The notes beneath the pieces are model-generated. The model was not told the DNA's origin. It saw nothing but the letters and a program-made list of their open reading frames with translations, and did not search any database. From SIG673 sp045658525 (GTDB lineage: Bacteria; Bacillota; Clostridia; Oscillospirales; CAG-272): DNA of 37,686 nucleotides. This document shows positions 22,626 through 30,101 of this stretch, one piece after another. Position numbers and translations under genes: made by a program. The stretch spans positions 1-37,686 of the forward strand of contig JAZOVD010000025.1 of assembly GCA_045658525.1 (NCBI GenBank), read 5' to 3'. Positions within the stretch are counted from its first letter, which is position 1. Each line of letters starts with the position of its first letter.

Positions 22626-23663
22626 TCAACAGAAAATCCCGCCAAACAGTATATCGTCTCCATCGTAAGCCACCGCGCTCTGACCGGGGGTTATCGCGCG
22701 GATCGGCTCGGTAAACTCTATCTCCGCCTCGTTTCCGAAAAATCTGACCTTGGCAGGAACGGGCTTTGCCGCGTACCTGACCTTTACCGTAGCGTTTACT
22801 ACCGTATTCTCGTCTGTGGGTTCGCTCATCTTCTGGAAATTGAGCGAGCCTATACGCGCCTTCTGACTGTACGACCCACCGTCGGGCATAAGCGTAACGG
22901 TGTTTTTTTCGGGGTCTATCGCCGATACGAACATTCTCTGACCAAGCGCAATACCAAGCCCTCTGCGTTGACCGACGGTATAGTTTATTATTCCCTTGTG
23001 CCTGCCAAGCACCTTGCCGTCGGGGTCGATGAAGTCGCCCTCTTTTACTACGTCGGCGTACTTGTCGCCAAGCCTTGACATAACGAACTCCGAGTAATTT
23101 CCGTTCGGAAGAAAACATATATCCTGACTTTCGGGCTTACCCGCAGACTCCACACCAAGCTCTGACGCCTCAGCCTTTATCTCGGCTTTGGTAAGGCTTG
23201 AAAGCGGCAAAAGGAGCATTGAAAGCTGGTCTTGGGTAAGATTCCAGAGCATATAGCTTTGGTCCTTTTTTTCGTCCGCGCCCTTTTTGATAAAGTAACG
23301 TCCGTTTTCGTACCCAATATCAGCGTAATGACCCGTGGCTATCTTATCAAATCCGTTTGCCTCGGCGTATTCGCAGAGCTTTTGGATTTTAACGGTACGG
23401 TTGCAGACGGTACACGGGTTCGGGGTACGTCCGCAGGCGTACTCGCGCGCGAAATAATCAACAACCTCTGTCTCAAACTCGGCTCGGCAGTCGATAACGT
23501 GCAGGGGTATTCCCGTTTTATCTGCCGCCCTTTTTGCTCCCTCGATATCGGTCTCGTTATGCATAACGAGAACCGCGCCCTCTACTCCAAATCCGCCTAT
23601 TTTAAGCATCTCCGCGGTATAGGAGCTATCCACTCCCCCACTCATTCCTAACAGTATTTTCAT
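22626..23663 (-). CDS. mnmA: tRNA-specific 2-thiouridylase MnmA
   Basis: 345 aa. Adds sulfur to U34 of tRNA-Glu, tRNA-Lys and tRNA-Gln. PP-loop SGGVDSS at 8-14; catalytic Cys87 in PNPCTVCNR (aligned with E. coli Cys102); second cysteine Cys183 in SQDICFLP; GHYADI near 111; the C-terminal beta barrels contain YTVGQRRGLGI and the ending SAVAYDGDDILFGGIF. SD AAGGTG. Many relatives have Asp in place of Cys84, so a CxxC is present here. It has pepD downstream and rnhA upstream, separated by repeat copy H. Confidence 0.95.
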   Translation of the reverse strand: MKILLGMSGGVDSSYTAEMLKIGGFGVEGAVLVMHNETDIEGAKRAADKTGIPLHVIDCRAEFETEVVDYFAREYACGRTPNPCTVCNRTVKIQKLCEYAEANGFDKIATGHYADIGYENGRYFIKKGADEKKDQSYMLWNLTQDQLSMLLLPLSSLTKAEIKAEASELGVESAGKPESQDICFLPNGNYSEFVMSRLGDKYADVVKEGDFIDPDGKVLGRHKGIINYTVGQRRGLGIALGQRMFVSAIDPEKNTVTLMPDGGSYSQKARIGSLNFQKMSEPTDENTVVNATVKVRYAAKPVPAKVRFFGNEAEIEFTEPIRAITPGQSAVAYDGDDILFGGIFC

Positions 23664-23685
23664 ATTCTACACCTTGTTTTTTTAT

Positions 23686-23782
23686 CTTCTTTCTTGAAAG
23701 AAAGAAGCAAAGAACTTCTCTAACACGCTCCCGTGTTACAAGAGCGTGTTAGAGAAATGTTTGTTATTTTGCTTCGCAAAAA
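23686..23782 (-). repeat. Tip-hairpin repeat, copy H (right unit only, reversed)
   Basis: Tip CTTCTTTC/GAAAGAAG (23686-23707), GCAAAGAACTTCTC, an excellent long stem (TTCTCTAACACGCTC pairing with GAGCGTGTTAGAGAA), TGTTTGTTATTTTGCTTCGC. Between rnhA and mnmA. The stem sequence matches copy I (ACACGCTC/GAGCGTGT) but not other copies. Confidence 0.87.
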
Positions 23783-23815
23783 AGCAGATAAGAAATCGAA
23801 GATAAAATTGGTAAA

Positions 23816-24259
23816 TTATAAGTTCTTATAAAACTCCACCGCAAGGGTATCGCATCTTTCGTTATACGGATGACCCGCGTGACCCTTTACCCACACAAAT
23901 TCCACCTCGTGCTTGGAAACAAGCTCCAAAAGACGCTCCCAAAGCTCTCGGTTGAGCGCAGGCTTCCCGTCACTCTTTTTCCAACCGTGCGCGCGCCAGC
24001 TTTCCGCCCAACCTTTACTTATCCCGTCACTGACGTACTTTGAGTCTGTCGTTACCGTAACGTGGCACGGCTCTTTCAAGGCTTCAAGCGCGGTTATAAC
24101 GGCAAGCAGCTCCATTCTGTTGTTAGTAGTCTCACGCTCACCGCCGCAAAGCTCCTTTTCAACTCCGTTATAAACGAGTATCGCGCCGTAACCGCCCGGA
24201 CCGGGGTTTCCGCTGCACGCGCCGTCAGTATATACATCAACGTGTTTTTTGTTTTTCAT
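23816..24259 (-). CDS. rnhA: Ribonuclease HI
   Basis: 147 aa. Cuts RNA in RNA-DNA hybrids (R-loops, primers). Catalytic carboxylates in order: D12 (YTDGACSGNPGPGGYG), E50 (NNRMELLAV), D72 (TTDSKYV), D137 (NERCDTLA), plus the assisting His127 (KGHAGH). The basic handle helix (WRAHGWKKSDGKPALN) is present, so this is the bacterial E. coli-like type. SD AAGGTGGTAGG just upstream. It has its own promoter. Confidence 0.96.
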   Translation of the reverse strand: MKNKKHVDVYTDGACSGNPGPGGYGAILVYNGVEKELCGGERETTNNRMELLAVITALEALKEPCHVTVTTDSKYVSDGISKGWAESWRAHGWKKSDGKPALNRELWERLLELVSKHEVEFVWVKGHAGHPYNERCDTLAVEFYKNL

Positions 24260-24286
24260 TTCCTACCACCTTATCTTCCTGATTTG

Positions 24287-24315
24287 ATTATACAACATTT
24301 TCGTGAAAATATCAA
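24287..24315 (-). promoter_or_regulatory. Promoter of rnhA
   Basis: On the minus strand, TTGATA (24310-24315), a 17-bp spacer and TATAAT (24287-24292), about 28 bp before the ATG. Confidence 0.75.
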
Positions 24316-24360
24316 GTATGTATATTAATAAACTTTATATTAAAGTTTTACACCACAGTC

Positions 24361-24389
24361 TTGACATAAAAATAAAATAGTAATATAAT
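24361..24389 (+). promoter_or_regulatory. Promoter of the membrane protein-lipoprotein-alr unit
   Basis: TTGACA (24361-24366), a 17-bp spacer and TATAAT (24384-24389). Both hexamers are perfect. The start codon follows about 32 nt after the -10. Confidence 0.87.
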
Positions 24390-24421
24390 AAAATCGTAAA
24401 TATTTAAAAGAGGTTAAAACT

Positions 24422-24985
24422 ATGGAATTTTTATGCGAACACGCGGTAGAAAGAAAAAAGGTCGGTCTTTACCGATTCAAAAAAGCCGCTATAATATCGC
24501 TTTGGGTCATCATTCCCGCAATAGTCATAATGCTCTGCTTCGCCATAAGCTCGCTTAACACGAGTCTTATCGCGCTCAGATACAGCATATTCCTCGTTCC
24601 GCTTGTCGCGTTTTTTGCGCTTAAACTGGGACCGCTTACCGCCGCATACGGCGAAATGTCATACGAATATTCCATCGTTTCGGGTGATATTTCATTTGCC
24701 AAGATATACGGAGACCGTTTCCGCCGTGAGTGGTTCTCGTTTACGCTCTCCAAAGCGGAAAAGTGCGCGCCCTACGATCAGACCTACGGAAACGAAGCGG
24801 ACAACGGAAATTTCGACCACGTATATAAGGCGGTATCGTCGTTCGACGCTCCGTACATATATTACGCCATATTCAAAAACGAACGCGATGAGCGTTGTAT
24901 AGTCTTTTTCGAGGTGATCAAAAAGAGCCTGCGTATGATAAAGACATATCACCCTCAGACAGTAATGATCAATCTGCCGTATTAA
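24422..24985 (+). CDS. Conserved membrane protein of unknown function (DUF6106-like)
   Basis: 187 aa, SD AGAGG 8 nt from ATG. A short basic N-terminus (CEHAVERKKVGLYRFKKA) is followed by two membrane helices (about 22-45 and 49-70), then a cytosolic domain of about 115 residues (YEYSIVSGDISFAKIYGDRFRREW) that looks like a PH-like beta sandwich. The layout and the EYSIVSGDISFAKIYG segment resemble a Clostridia family I recall as DUF6106, but I could not check it. First gene of a unit leading to alr. Confidence 0.7.
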   Translation: MEFLCEHAVERKKVGLYRFKKAAIISLWVIIPAIVIMLCFAISSLNTSLIALRYSIFLVPLVAFFALKLGPLTAAYGEMSYEYSIVSGDISFAKIYGDRFRREWFSFTLSKAEKCAPYDQTYGNEADNGNFDHVYKAVSSFDAPYIYYAIFKNERDERCIVFFEVIKKSLRMIKTYHPQTVMINLPY

Positions 24986-25005
24986 AAATCAAATATATCA
25001 TAAAT

Positions 25006-25050
25006 CCGTCGAAAAATGCATAACATTTAACAAATTTTCATTTTCGGCGG
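25006..25050 (+). promoter_or_regulatory. Hairpin that buries the ribosome binding site of the lipoprotein gene
   Basis: CCGTCGAAAAATG (25006-25018) pairs with CATTTTCGGCGG (25039-25050) with one mismatch or bulge. The GGCGG used as SD for the ATG at 25058 lies inside the right arm. There is no T-tract, so it is not a terminator. Possible translational control. Confidence 0.45.
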
Positions 25051-25057
25051 TATTTAT

Positions 25058-25579
25058 ATGATTGCTAATTTTAAAAGGCTCGGTATTTTTATACTGACTC
25101 TGCTTCTGATCACCTGTATATGCGCTTGCGAAGATCCCAAAAACGCAGATCCGTTTTCCGCGTTTTCGGGCGATTTCCAAGCCGAAGTAAGACTCTCCCT
25201 CGGAGAAAGCTCGTCAAAATACACCTACCGACGAGAAAACGGCACGGAAACGGTGCTTTTTTCCGAGCCAAGCGAGCTTAGCGGTTATTTTTTCACCAAA
25301 AACGGTGAACGGATAACCCTGTCTTACGAAGATATATGCGTCGAGGTAAACGCCTCTGTCGGCAGGATAGCGGTAATATCATCGGCTATCTTTGCTCCGA
25401 ACGCGGATCTGATCTCCTCTATATCCTCAAAAGAACAGGACGGTAAGCGAGTTACCGAGGTCGTTTGCGACGGTATGACCTACCGTTTTTCACAAGACGG
25501 AACACCTATCCTTGCGCAAGGCTCGGTGACTGATATAACGTTCAGCGCGGAGATCCTCTCGATAGGTGACGCGGCGTGA
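25058..25579 (+). CDS. Putative lipoprotein
   Basis: 173 aa. A signal peptide with hydrophobic core LGIFILTLLLITCICAC and a lipobox ending at Cys24 (ICAC) indicate lipid anchoring on the outer face of the membrane. The mature part is small and beta-rich (FQAEVRLSLGESSSKYTYRRE, FTKNGERITLSYEDICVEV), with repeated beta hairpins. No named family recognised. Its stop codon overlaps the GTG start of alr (GTGA), so the two are coupled. Some Clostridia encode small lipoproteins next to alr, but no role is known to me. Confidence 0.78.
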   Translation: MIANFKRLGIFILTLLLITCICACEDPKNADPFSAFSGDFQAEVRLSLGESSSKYTYRRENGTETVLFSEPSELSGYFFTKNGERITLSYEDICVEVNASVGRIAVISSAIFAPNADLISSISSKEQDGKRVTEVVCDGMTYRFSQDGTPILAQGSVTDITFSAEILSIGDAA

Positions 25580-26733
25580 AAAATCACGTAGTTACCGACA
25601 TTTCCGCTCTCCAAAGCAACGCCTTGAAGCTTAAAAAGCATCTTGGCAGTATGTACTGCGTCGTAAAATGTAACGCATACGGTCACGGCGATACCGAATG
25701 CGTTTCAGCTCTCCGAGAGGCGGGAATGACACGCTTTGCCGTTTTTTCACTTGAAGAAGCGATCAGGATAAAAGCCGCGGCTCGCGATGCCGAGATACTT
25801 ATTCTCGGTCGCTCGGCGGAGGAGCTTACGGATGCTATCTGCCGTTACGGATTCGTTCAAACGGTCGCCTCACCCGAATACGCAAAGGCGCTTTCAAACG
25901 CGCCCGTATGTCCAAAAATCCATATAAAGCTCGATACGGGAATGAACCGTTCGGGCTTTAAAAACGCCCCCGAAGCCGTAATTTCGGCGTTTCAAGGTAT
26001 TGAAAACAACGTTGTCGGTGCTTACACGCACTTTCCAAACGCCGACAAGTCGGACTTTTCCGATACGAAAGCGAGATTTACGCGTTTTTCCGAGTGCGCG
26101 CACGCTATACAGGAGCATTTAAAACGCCCATTAACTCTGCACGCCGCCGCTTCCGCAGCCGCTCTGCACCGTGACGCGGCACGAATTTCAAGGTTAAACG
26201 CCTGCCGTATAGGGATCGCGCTTTACGGAATAAAGCCTGCCGAATGTGCGCCCGACGTTTCGCTTACCCCTGTTATGTCCTTTTACGCCAACGTAAGCGA
26301 GGTAAGAACGGTAAACGCGGGTGAACGGATAGGCTACGGCGGAAGAACCGTATGCGCCAAAACGTCACAGATCGCTACCGTTTCCGCAGGATACGCAAAC
26401 GGTCTTACCCGCGCGCTTTCCGGACGCTTTATGCCCAGCCTGAACGGTTATCGCGTACCTTTTGCGGGTAATATCTGTATGGATAGATGTATGCTCGACG
26501 TGACCGAGATATTTGAGCGCGGGGGGACTGTTAAAACGGGAGATACCGTTGTTTTTTTCGATAAAACGCACCCCGTAACGCTTATGTCTGACGCTATCGG
26601 GACGATAGATTATGAGGTTTTGACTTCTGTTGGAAATCTTACGGGAGAAAACCGTACTTTTCTTAAAATGAAAAGCTATTATCCTTCGGATAATTTGCAA
26701 AAGAACTTCTCTGTAAAAAAGGGGTTCACATAG
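25576..26733 (+). CDS. alr: Alanine racemase with repeat-encoded C-terminal tail
   Basis: 385 aa from GTG 25576, with AGGTGA 7 nt upstream. A PLP enzyme making D-alanine for peptidoglycan. PLP lysine K31 in VVKCNAYGHG (Cys replaces the usual Ala after Lys); catalytic Tyr254 in RIGYGGRT; substrate loop NICMDRCMLDVT; C-terminal IGTIDYEVLTSVG. The natural end should fall soon after VGNLTGENR. The final 25 residues (361-385, from TFLKMK to NFSVKKGFT) are translated from the left end and middle of repeat copy I: TFLKMK corresponds to the LFLKEK-stop of the helicase gene, but here the tip has lost its stop and translation runs on to a TAG in the middle motif. The core is intact, so activity is likely. 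Confidence 0.92.
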   Translation: MKNHVVTDISALQSNALKLKKHLGSMYCVVKCNAYGHGDTECVSALREAGMTRFAVFSLEEAIRIKAAARDAEILILGRSAEELTDAICRYGFVQTVASPEYAKALSNAPVCPKIHIKLDTGMNRSGFKNAPEAVISAFQGIENNVVGAYTHFPNADKSDFSDTKARFTRFSECAHAIQEHLKRPLTLHAAASAAALHRDAARISRLNACRIGIALYGIKPAECAPDVSLTPVMSFYANVSEVRTVNAGERIGYGGRTVCAKTSQIATVSAGYANGLTRALSGRFMPSLNGYRVPFAGNICMDRCMLDVTEIFERGGTVKTGDTVVFFDKTHPVTLMSDAIGTIDYEVLTSVGNLTGENRTFLKMKSYYPSDNLQKNFSVKKGFT

Positions 26734-26862
26734 AGATAAGATTTGGCTGTTCTTTCCCCTACCTTTTTGCGAAGCAAATAACCAAATATTTCTCTAACAC
26801 GCTCTTGTAACACGGGAGCGTGTTAGAGCAGTTCTTTGCCTACTTTCTTACAAGAAAGTAGG
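26655..26862 (+). repeat. Tip-hairpin repeat, copy I (internally shortened)
   Basis: A decayed left tip (TACTTTTCTTAAAATGAAAA) begins within alr. Next comes a small hairpin ATTATCC-TTC-GGATAAT, then GCAAAAGAACTTCTCT joined directly to GGGGTTCACATAGAGATA; the TATCATAGAG motif is missing. Right unit: TTTTTGCGAAGCAAAT, long stem CTCTAACACGCTC/GAGCGTGTTAGAG, GTTCTTTGCC and tip CTACTTTCTT/AAGAAAGTAG ending at 26862. The helicase start is 18 nt further. Confidence 0.82.
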
Positions 26863-26879
26863 AGAAAAGGAGTAGTAAA

Positions 26880-29066
26880 ATGTTCTCAAAGTTAGCGCCG
26901 TTTATACAAGAATATATATACCGTCACGGCTGGGACGAGCTTCGTGCTATCCAGACGGAAGCCGCGCGCGTGATATTTGAAACAGATACCAATCTGCTTC
27001 TTACCACACCGACCGCCTCGGGTAAAACGGAGGCGGCGTTTTTTCCCATACTCTCCGAGCTTTACGAAAACCCGTCCGACAGCTTCGCGGTGCTTTACAT
27101 CGCGCCTCTGAAAAGCCTTATAAACGACCAGTTTTCGCGTATGGACGAGCTTCTTGACGAAAGCGGGATACCCGCGTTCCATTGGCACGGAGACGTTGCC
27201 GCCTCGCATAAGGCAAAGGCTCTTAAAAACCCACGCGGAATTCTTCAAATAACCCCCGAATCGCTGGAAAGTATGCTGATAAACCGCTACAACGACATTC
27301 CCCGCATATTTTCCGACCTGCGCTACGTCGTTATAGACGAGCTTCACACGCTCACGGGTAGCGACCGAGGTAACCAGATACTTTGCCAGCTTGCGCGTAT
27401 CTCACATTTGATAAGAAGAAGTCCGAGAAGAATAGGACTTTCCGCCACTGTGGGTGATATGGACAGTGCTTGCCGTTGGCTTTCAGCGGGCAGCGGACGG
27501 GAAACGGAATGTCCGATAATTCCCGCGGGAAAACTGAAATGGCGTCTCGGCGCGGAGCATTTCTATATCGGAACGGACGGACTTGCGGAAAACGCACCCG
27601 AAACTGAGAAAACCGCCGTTTCAAAGGGTATTGACCCCGGTTACGATTACGTTTACGATTGCGTAAAAAATAAAAAGAGCCTCGTATTCTCAAACTCGCG
27701 TGAGGAAACGGAATATATAACAGCAACGCTCCGTCAGATAGCGGACAAGCGTAGCGAGCCTGACATTTTTTCCATACATCACGGAAATCTGTCCGCCGCT
27801 ATCCGCGAGGAAGCGGAGCTTGACCTCAAAAACGACGAGATAGTCAACACCACCTGCGCGACAGTAACACTTGAACTCGGCATAGATATAGGTAAACTCG
27901 AACGGATAATACAGATCGAAGCGCCAAACTCGGTCTCCGCGCTCTTACAGCGTATCGGACGCTCAGGCAGACGCGGCGCGCCGCCCGAAATGATGATGGT
28001 GTTCCGCGAGGAGCTTCAAGTTCCCGATACTCCGCTTCCGCAGATGATACCTTGGCAGCTTTTGCAGGGAATAGCGGTAGTTCAGCTTTACGCCGAGGAA
28101 CGGTTCATCGAACCCCCGATCTCAAAAAAAATGCCGTTCAGCCTGATGTTTCATCAGACGCTCAGTACGCTCTTATCCTGCGGCGAGCTTACTCCCGCCC
28201 AGCTTGCGGGCAGAGTTATGTCGCTTCCTCCGTTTGAAAACGTGAGCCGCGACGACTACCGAACGCTTCTCCTCTCTATGATACAGAACGATTTTATCGA
28301 ACGCACCGAAAGCGGCGGACTTATCGTAGGACTCAAAGGCGAACGAATAACGTCAAGCTTTAAGTTCTATGCGGTGTTCAAGGACTCCGAGGATTACACG
28401 GTCCGCTGTAAATCCGACGAGATAGGAACGGTCACGTCACCGCCGCCCGTCGGAGACAGATTCGCGCTTGCGGGTCGCGTCTGGGAGGTCGAGGAGCTTG
28501 ACGTAAAGGGAAAGCTCGTATTCGTTCATCCCGTTGAGGGTAAAATGGAAATATCGTGGCCCGGTGATTACGGCGAGATACACACTAAGATATTAAAGCG
28601 TATGCAGAAGATCCTGACCGAGAATACGGTCTATCCGTACCTGAAAGAGGGAGCGAAAAAACGCCTTGCCGAAGCTCGCGCTCTGGCGGCAAAAACAGGA
28701 CTTCCGCTTTCACCCATGATCCGACTTGGGGGTTATACCTACGCGCTTTTCCCGTGGGTCGGTACGCGTAATTTCCGAGTAGTAAGAAAGGTCCTCGCTT
28801 CGCTTAAAGAGCGTTTCAAGCTGAGCGCGATCGACTACGAGCGTTGTTATTACATCACGTTCCGAATGGAAAGAGGTACGCCGAGCGAGCTTCTTTCCGC
28901 AATAAATGAGGCTCTTTTGCCAGAAAACCTTGACCTTTACGCTCTCGCCGCATCGGCTGAGACACCGGTTTTTGATAAGTTCGACGAATTTATCCCAGGC
29001 GAGCTTTTAAGAAAAGCGTATGCGGTAGACAGATTAGACGCCGTACTTTTCTTGAAAGAAAAGTAG
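26880..29066 (+). CDS. Lhr-like DEAD/DEAH-box helicase
   Basis: 728 aa, SD AAAAGGAG before ATG. Superfamily 2 helicase motifs: Q25; motif I TPTASGKT (43-50); TPESLE (125-130); motif II DELH (153-156); motif III SAT (188-190); motif VI QRIGRSGRRG (357-366). Winged-helix and C-terminal regions follow. DELH with this layout and the second-domain block VTLELGIDIG match the Lhr-core group, which unwinds branched or RNA-DNA substrates in repair. It is shorter than full-length Lhr (about 1,500 aa in E. coli). The last residues VLFLKEK-stop are encoded by the left tip of repeat copy J. Not obviously linked to alr in function. Confidence 0.88.
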   Translation: MFSKLAPFIQEYIYRHGWDELRAIQTEAARVIFETDTNLLLTTPTASGKTEAAFFPILSELYENPSDSFAVLYIAPLKSLINDQFSRMDELLDESGIPAFHWHGDVAASHKAKALKNPRGILQITPESLESMLINRYNDIPRIFSDLRYVVIDELHTLTGSDRGNQILCQLARISHLIRRSPRRIGLSATVGDMDSACRWLSAGSGRETECPIIPAGKLKWRLGAEHFYIGTDGLAENAPETEKTAVSKGIDPGYDYVYDCVKNKKSLVFSNSREETEYITATLRQIADKRSEPDIFSIHHGNLSAAIREEAELDLKNDEIVNTTCATVTLELGIDIGKLERIIQIEAPNSVSALLQRIGRSGRRGAPPEMMMVFREELQVPDTPLPQMIPWQLLQGIAVVQLYAEERFIEPPISKKMPFSLMFHQTLSTLLSCGELTPAQLAGRVMSLPPFENVSRDDYRTLLLSMIQNDFIERTESGGLIVGLKGERITSSFKFYAVFKDSEDYTVRCKSDEIGTVTSPPPVGDRFALAGRVWEVEELDVKGKLVFVHPVEGKMEISWPGDYGEIHTKILKRMQKILTENTVYPYLKEGAKKRLAEARALAAKTGLPLSPMIRLGGYTYALFPWVGTRNFRVVRKVLASLKERFKLSAIDYERCYYITFRMERGTPSELLSAINEALLPENLDLYALAASAETPVFDKFDEFIPGELLRKAYAVDRLDAVLFLKEK

Positions 29067-29320
29067 GCAAAAGAACTTTTCTATGGGTACCGTTGTGAAA
29101 ATTTTAATGCGGTATCATAGAGTGAGATATTTTGTTTGGTGTAAATTTGCGACACGGGTCGTCGAGGGCGCCGACCCCTACCTATATAATTTATAAATTT
29201 TATCTTCGATTTCTTATCTGCCTTTTTGCGAAGCAAATAACAATTCCTTTTCTAAAACGCATTGGTTACAAGTATGCGTTTTAGAAAAGTTTTTTGCCTA
29301 CTTTTTTTCAAAAAAGTAGG
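29043..29320 (+). repeat. Tip-hairpin repeat, copy J (full, with a small insert)
   Basis: Left tip GTACTTTTCTT/AAGAAAAGTA contains the helicase stop (29064-29066), then GGCAAAAGAACTTTTCTATG. TATCATAGAGTGAGATATTT is at 29113-29132. A G/C-rich insert with its own hairpin (GGGTCG...CGACCC, around 29156-29177) follows. Right unit: TTTTTGCGAAGCAAAT, long stem TTTTCTAAAACGCAT/ATGCGTTTTAGAAAA, TTTTTTGCC, tip CTACTTTTTT/AAAAAAGTAG ending at 29320. Confidence 0.87.
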
Positions 29321-29336
29321 AGAAAGGATCTCCAAA

Positions 29337-30062
29337 ATGATATACTCCATAAAAAGAACCGTGTCGCCGCACGATCTTGACTATAATAATATTGCGTCAG
29401 CATCGGCTGTACTGCGTTTTATGCAGGAAGCGGCTTACTGTCATATGTATTTCTATCCGCCGACGCTCGACGACCTACGCGCCGAAAATAAGGCGTTTGT
29501 CGTCAGCCGTCTCAGTATGAGCGTTTACGCTCCGCTCCGCGCCTGCGAGGAGATAACAGTCCAGACCTGGGCGTGTGAAAGCAAGGGCGCGAGCTTCCCC
29601 AGATGCGCGCGCATACTCAGAGGAGACGAGGTCATAGCCGAGCTTTCATCGGTCTGGGCGCTCATCGACCTTGACAAGAAAACCATACTCCGCGCCGACG
29701 CTTATCAAGCGTCCTACACCTGCGAAGAACCGATAGAGCTTGATCTTCCATCCCGCGTAAGAGTTCCGAGAGACACAGAGCTTACACTCTCGGGCGAATA
29801 TACCGTTTCGTATAACGACGTTGACATAAACAAGCACATAAACAACACACATTATCCCGACATAATCTGCTGCTTTTTACCCAAGCTTGACGGCAGACGC
29901 GTTATCAAATTCGCGATAAGCTACCTTCGCGAAGCCCCTCTCGGAGAACAGATAAAGGTCTATACCTCCCGCGAAAGCGACGGAGAGGTCTGGGCACGCA
30001 CAGTAAACCACGACGGCTCGACCAACGTTGAGGTCCAGGTAGTGCTTGATACGTTAGAATAA
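29337..30062 (+). CDS. Acyl-ACP thioesterase
   Basis: 241 aa from ATG 29337 (MIYSIKRTVSPHDLDYNN), with AAAGGA 9 nt upstream. A longer frame from 29262 begins inside the repeat stem and is rejected. Double hot-dog fold: the first half has ASAVLRFMQEAAYCHM and the second SYNDVDINKHINNTHYPD (161-174) with the D-x-N-x-H-x-N-N catalytic cluster (Asn165, His167) of the plant/bacterial FatA/FatB-like family. Releases free fatty acids from acyl carrier protein. Bounded downstream by a strong bidirectional terminator; a single-gene unit after repeat copy J. Confidence 0.88.
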   Translation: MIYSIKRTVSPHDLDYNNIASASAVLRFMQEAAYCHMYFYPPTLDDLRAENKAFVVSRLSMSVYAPLRACEEITVQTWACESKGASFPRCARILRGDEVIAELSSVWALIDLDKKTILRADAYQASYTCEEPIELDLPSRVRVPRDTELTLSGEYTVSYNDVDINKHINNTHYPDIICCFLPKLDGRRVIKFAISYLREAPLGEQIKVYTSRESDGEVWARTVNHDGSTNVEVQVVLDTLE

Positions 30063-30097
30063 AACAAAAACCGTTGCGACGCAACGGTTTTTGTTTT
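30061..30097. terminator. Bidirectional terminator
   Basis: A 17-bp perfect stem AAAACAAAAACCGTTGC (30061-30077) / GCAACGGTTTTTGTTTT (30081-30097) has a GAC loop. It sits between the stops of the thioesterase (+) and the trigger-factor-like gene (-), with T-tracts on both strands. Confidence 0.92.
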
Positions 30098-30101
30098 ATC
30101 A

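Noticed and set aside
29262..29336. N-terminal extension of the thioesterase
   Set aside because: Translated from the long stem and tip of repeat copy J; the SD and family N-terminus support 29337.
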